Shown: in pieces, positions 61,303 to 64,000 of the stretch
Layout of the letters: the number at the start of each line of letters is the position of its first letter
How positions within the stretch are numbered: position 1 is the stretch's first letter
Assembly: GCA_964035575.1 (NCBI GenBank)
Contig: OZ037851.1
Location: 434,001 to 498,000, forward strand
From: Rhynchopus sp. YZ270_cl-10
Lineage: Eukaryota; Euglenozoa; Diplonemea; Diplonemida; Diplonemidae
Direction of reading: 5' to 3'
Length of the DNA stretch: 64,000 nucleotides
Position numbers and translations under genes: made by a program
Notes under the pieces: generated by a model
Database searches by the model: none
What the model saw: the letters and a program-made list of their open reading frames with translations, nothing else
Told to the model about the DNA's origin: nothing

Positions 61303-61380
61303 CTAAGAACTTGTCCATTTTGGAAAAGTGACCCCACCACTGGCCGCACGGATTCCGAAAATGCAAATGCCGGTGTTTTT
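61303..61380 (-). repeat. Dispersed repeat E, copy 5 (inverted)
   Basis: On the minus strand: AACACCGGCATTTGCATTTT, CGGAATCCGTGCGGCCAGTG, GTGGGGTCACTTTTCC, AAAATGGACAAGTTCTTAG. Confidence 0.65.
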
Positions 61381-61391
61381 TGGTATTTTCA

Positions 61392-61512
61392 TTTTGCACT
61401 CTGCCCGGCACCTTGCCCGGCACCTTGCCCGGCACCTTGCCCGGCACCTTGCCCGGCACCTTGCCCGGCACCTTGCCCGGCACCTTGCCCGGCACCCTGT
61501 CCGGCACCCTGT
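61392..61512 (+). repeat. 12-base tandem array TGCCCGGCACCT
   Basis: About ten units. It lies directly beside repeat E copy 5. The open frames across it are produced by the repeat. Confidence 0.9.
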
Positions 61513-61748
61513 TAAACCCCGACACCCCCACCCATTCCCAGCACCAACACATCCACAACAGAAATTTTACTATGTCATCACCCCAGGCAGCTGTACATGA
61601 CAGCCTGTCCGGCACCCCCGCTGTCAAGAGGGGGTCCCGAGAAAGCCCCATTTGTGAATCTTTACATAGATTAGAGTCAGCTTAGAGATCCCCTCACCCC
61701 ACCCCACACCCAACGTGTCGTTCAGCACTCCAAAAAACCGAGACCCCC

Positions 61749-62024
61749 TCACCCCCACCCCACCCCTTGTGAGAATAGCCCGGACCCCGGACCCCGGACC
61801 CGCACCCCCCTAACCTTATTCTCATGCCTGGGAGGGGGCGTCTGTCGGGCGCACAGAATGTGTTTTTCTTCGCGTTTTTTGATAAATTGTTGGAGTAGTG
61901 TAGTTGCCTCGGTTGTGTTGCCACAGTTGTGCAATCCCCACTGTTTATATTCGGCGAAACACTCTGTGCACCCGACTAGCCGGGAGGGGGTTTCCAATAC
62001 CTTGCAGGAGTCAACGAAATCCAT
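61749..62024 (-). CDS. Possible small cysteine-containing protein
   Basis: A 91-residue frame from the ATG at 62024, preceded by an A-run as in some other genes. It begins MDFVDSCKVLETPSRLVG and then has CTECFAEYKQWGLHNC, a CxxC plus HxC pattern that could bind zinc. Its last third reads through GGACCCC repeat sequence, so the true end may be earlier or spliced. Weak evidence. Confidence 0.22.
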   Translation of the reverse strand: MDFVDSCKVLETPSRLVGCTECFAEYKQWGLHNCGNTTEATTLLQQFIKKREEKHILCARQTPPPRHENKVRGVRVRGPGSGLFSQGVGWG

Positions 62025-62209
62025 TTTTTTGATTTTCTGTTCAGTTTTTTTTCCCCCTCCCTTTTTTTTCCGACTTTTTTTTTCTTTTTTTTTTCTTTTC
62101 GTTTTATTGTCCCATCGCTTTTCATAACGATGGTGCGAAGAAAAAAAACACAAACACTCTTCCCCAGACACAGGACAATTTGGTTGTCAATGAAGGCACA
62201 GCCAAAAGG

Positions 62210-62242
62210 TAAGACGAACCTAAACATCGTTTAGCCATCTTG
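62210..62242 (+). repeat. Hairpin A family member with compensated stem
   Basis: AAGACG, AACCTAAAC, ATC, GTTTAGC, CATCTT. The inner stem is CTAAAC/GTTTAG, where other copies have CTAAGC/GCTTAG, so both sides changed together. Confidence 0.65.
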
Positions 62243-62335
62243 AAAAATATATACCAACAAAGCAGTCAATAAACATGTATGTAAGCGCGAAAAAAGAGAA
62301 AAAAAAAAAAAGTTGCCAAAAAAAAAAAAAAAAAC

Positions 62336-62372
62336 TTGTCAGATGCATGCACCTCTCACACACATCTGACAA
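62336..62372 (+). repeat. Hairpin B family member, long outer stem
   Basis: TTGTCAGATG, CATGCACCTCTCACACA, CATCTGACAA. The outer stem is perfect for 10 pairs. Confidence 0.65.
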
Positions 62373-62870
62373 AAAAGGAACCGCAAACGTATCGATAATC
62401 CGACACGATAAGATTTGAGAGGAAGAGAACGATTTCAACACATCTTCAACAAAGTGAAGTTGTTGGTTGCAGACATCGCAAAGGGGAGGAGGGTGTGTGT
62501 GGGAGGGAAGATATGTATGCTGTATGCAATGCGGAACTGCAGAAAAATTTTTTTTTCTTTTTTTTGACTTGAAATACAACAGCCCTCTCATGACAGTGTA
62601 CCTTCAAACAAAACGTTGAAAATGCAAAGCCTCTGTGACAGTGTTGACCAGAACCGGTGTACACATCCCGCAATCGTGCTTTTCGCATTGAAACCTTGTA
62701 CAGTCCCGACAACCACGCCGAAAAGAAGAAGGGAAAAAAGACAAATTGAAAAAGGAGACGAAAGTGCGATCATACAAAACAAAGTGACACCTAGGCCAGA
62801 CACATGGGGGGGTTTTTTTTTGTGTTGGCAAATCACTTTATGCCAACTTTGTTTTTTTTTTTCTGTTGTT

Positions 62871-63470
62871 CTACGATGTAATCCTCGCAACAAAAAAAAT
62901 ACACAAATTCAAAATCGGGCTATTCCATACGGTTCCCTCTAGAATGAGTGCATCTATTTCTGGTCCAGTATTGTTGGTCATTTGATTGAACCCTGCCCTT
63001 TTTCCATGTATGTTTCCTGAATTTGCAAAAATTTTCAGAAATAAATCATTTTTCTTTGGATTTAAATCCAAAGAAAGTGGTGGCTCGAACCAAACTGTAA
63101 GTGGTTTTCCGGTGTACACATACCGTTGCAATGTCAAAAGAAACCCCTCTCTTGCATTGTCAAAAAAAAAGGGGGGGGAACAGCTCATTTGAAAAATGGG
63201 TTTGAAAGATGTAGTGGTGTGACACGAGAACACACGTTCGGCCTTGTCTGGTATTTTGTACCCAATGAAATCCATACAAAATTGCATGGTCAGGGAATTG
63301 TTATTCAGATGTCGCAAAAAAGGAAAAAAAAGAAAAACAAACCAACAAATAAAAGCACCAACGGTACTTGTACCCTGATGCAGAGTAAAAAAAAAGGCAC
63401 CAGCTCGGTTGGATCGCAAGACCCGGCTCGCCCACACAGAACATCGCGTGCCACCAGGGGCTAGTAACAA
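62871..63470 (-). CDS. Possible exon, unrecognised
   Basis: A 199-residue frame without stop in otherwise stop-rich sequence. Patches such as MQFCMDFIGYKIPDKAERVF and RYVYTGKPLTVWFEPPLSLD look protein-like, but homopolymer runs and a 26-base palindrome fall inside and no domain is recognised. It may be a spliced fragment or chance. Confidence 0.2.
   Translation of the reverse strand: MLLAPGGTRCSVWASRVLRSNRAGAFFFTLHQGTSTVGAFICWFVFLFFPFLRHLNNNSLTMQFCMDFIGYKIPDKAERVFSCHTTTSFKPIFQMSCSPPFFFDNAREGFLLTLQRYVYTGKPLTVWFEPPLSLDLNPKKNDLFLKIFANSGNIHGKRAGFNQMTNNTGPEIDALILEGTVWNSPILNLCIFFVARITS
63051..63076. repeat. Perfect 26-base palindrome
   Basis: TTTCTTTGGATTT followed by its exact inverse, with no spacer. 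Confidence 0.6.
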
Positions 63471-63493
63471 GCAAAAATAAAAGGGGTTTTTTG

Positions 63494-63520
63494 GTAAGCA
63501 GCCTCGTGTTTAGTCGCCAT
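63494..63520 (+). repeat. Hairpin A family member, weak
   Basis: TAAGCAGCCTCGTGTTTAG, TCGCC. Core words only. Confidence 0.35.
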
Positions 63521-64000
63521 AAAAAGAGCTCAAAAGGGGGGGTGCAAAACCCGCAAAAACAAATGATGAGAAGAAATAGGAACCTCAACTTAGCGAGGGG
63601 GAGTGTGTGTGTGTGTGTTTCTTTGAAAAAAAAAAGCGCCGTGGGCCTAAAACTGCATCCGGGAGTCCTTTCGTGGTAGTTCCTCAAGAAACCTGTCATT
63701 GGCCTGAGGGTAAAAAAAAAGTGCTGGGATGGCTAACCCTGGGAAACGAAGGTGGTCGCACACCTGGAGGTACACACCCAATCCCTAATGAGTCACTACA
63801 CCTAGGTGCCATCCTATTACGTATTAGTAGGCAAGGGGGAAGTACAGACACACCACCGCAGGCCAGGACACCTCCCCGAGGCTCTTTACAATGAGAATAT
63901 TAACCACAACCCCACACCACGTATGACTCTCACTCACACCTCTGGCGGGCCCACTTCGGCATGGCCTGTAAGGGTCGCCCTGATTGATCTTCCCAGGAAC
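63521..64000. other. Right end of window, no gene seen
   Basis: The base composition rises to near-balanced after about 63720, unlike the AT-rich spacer before it. It could be the edge of a repeat or gene continuing outside the window. No frame shows a recognisable product. Confidence 0.3.

Noticed and set aside
61280-61685. Frames across the TGCCCGGCACCT array
   Set aside because: Open only because of the 12-base period. Flanks are repeat E and simple sequence.

Overview
The window looks like nuclear DNA of a flagellated single-celled eukaryote. Coding stretches have near-balanced base composition and sit among AT-rich spacers full of A/T homopolymers. Several genes have short GT-AG introns, most with a GTATGY donor. 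One gene reads clearly as meckelin (TMEM67), a ciliary transition-zone membrane protein, so the organism should build cilia or flagella. Every host gene supported here lies on the minus strand, and most have a pyrimidine-rich tract ending in AG within about 25 bases of the start codon. A one-way gene array with such acceptors recalls spliced-leader trans-splicing in Euglenozoa (kinetoplastids, diplonemids), but no leader gene is seen. Placement there, perhaps with diplonemids given the cis introns, is inference.

Layout, left to right: the 5' part of a basic, possibly nuclear protein (1-347); a membrane-anchored START-domain protein (986-2911); a two-exon ankyrin/IQ protein (3290-6520); a full-length-looking non-LTR retrotransposon with ORF1 and an endonuclease/reverse transcriptase ORF2 (6.69-13.05 kb); a Tc1/mariner-like element (13524-18396) interrupted by a complete hAT transposon (14236-17607); a protein with a C-terminal discoidin-like domain (18681-21515); a coiled-coil protein (21982-23385); a small type II membrane protein (23988-24563); a ubiquitin-like plus TPR/Sel1-like protein (26348-27643); a protein ending in a long coding minisatellite (30156-32483); a 6.5 kb gene-free stretch with foldback elements and a hAT-type MITE; a polytopic XK-like protein in three exons (39174-40535); meckelin in five exons (40973-45038); an ADP-ribosyltransferase/LRR/ankyrin fusion in two exons (45771-50161); a DYRK-family kinase in four exons (52083-53964); a 4.7 kb gene-free stretch; an unrecognised four-exon gene (58621-60196); and a terminal region rich in satellites and dispersed repeats.

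The spacers hold a dense set of short dispersed elements. The most striking is a hairpin family, at least 17 copies, with a CTCTCG-type loop and stems that change in a compensating way between copies. All copies found have the loop in one orientation, opposite to the genes, and one copy forms the 3' end of the retrotransposon. A second theme is foldback elements with terminal inverted repeats, each filled with its own short motif in both orientations. One of them sits inside an intron of the last gene.

The genes do not form an obvious pathway. Meckelin marks a ciliated cell. The ankyrin, ART/LRR/ankyrin, START, discoidin-like and kinase proteins suggest lipid handling and signalling, but this is family-level inference only.
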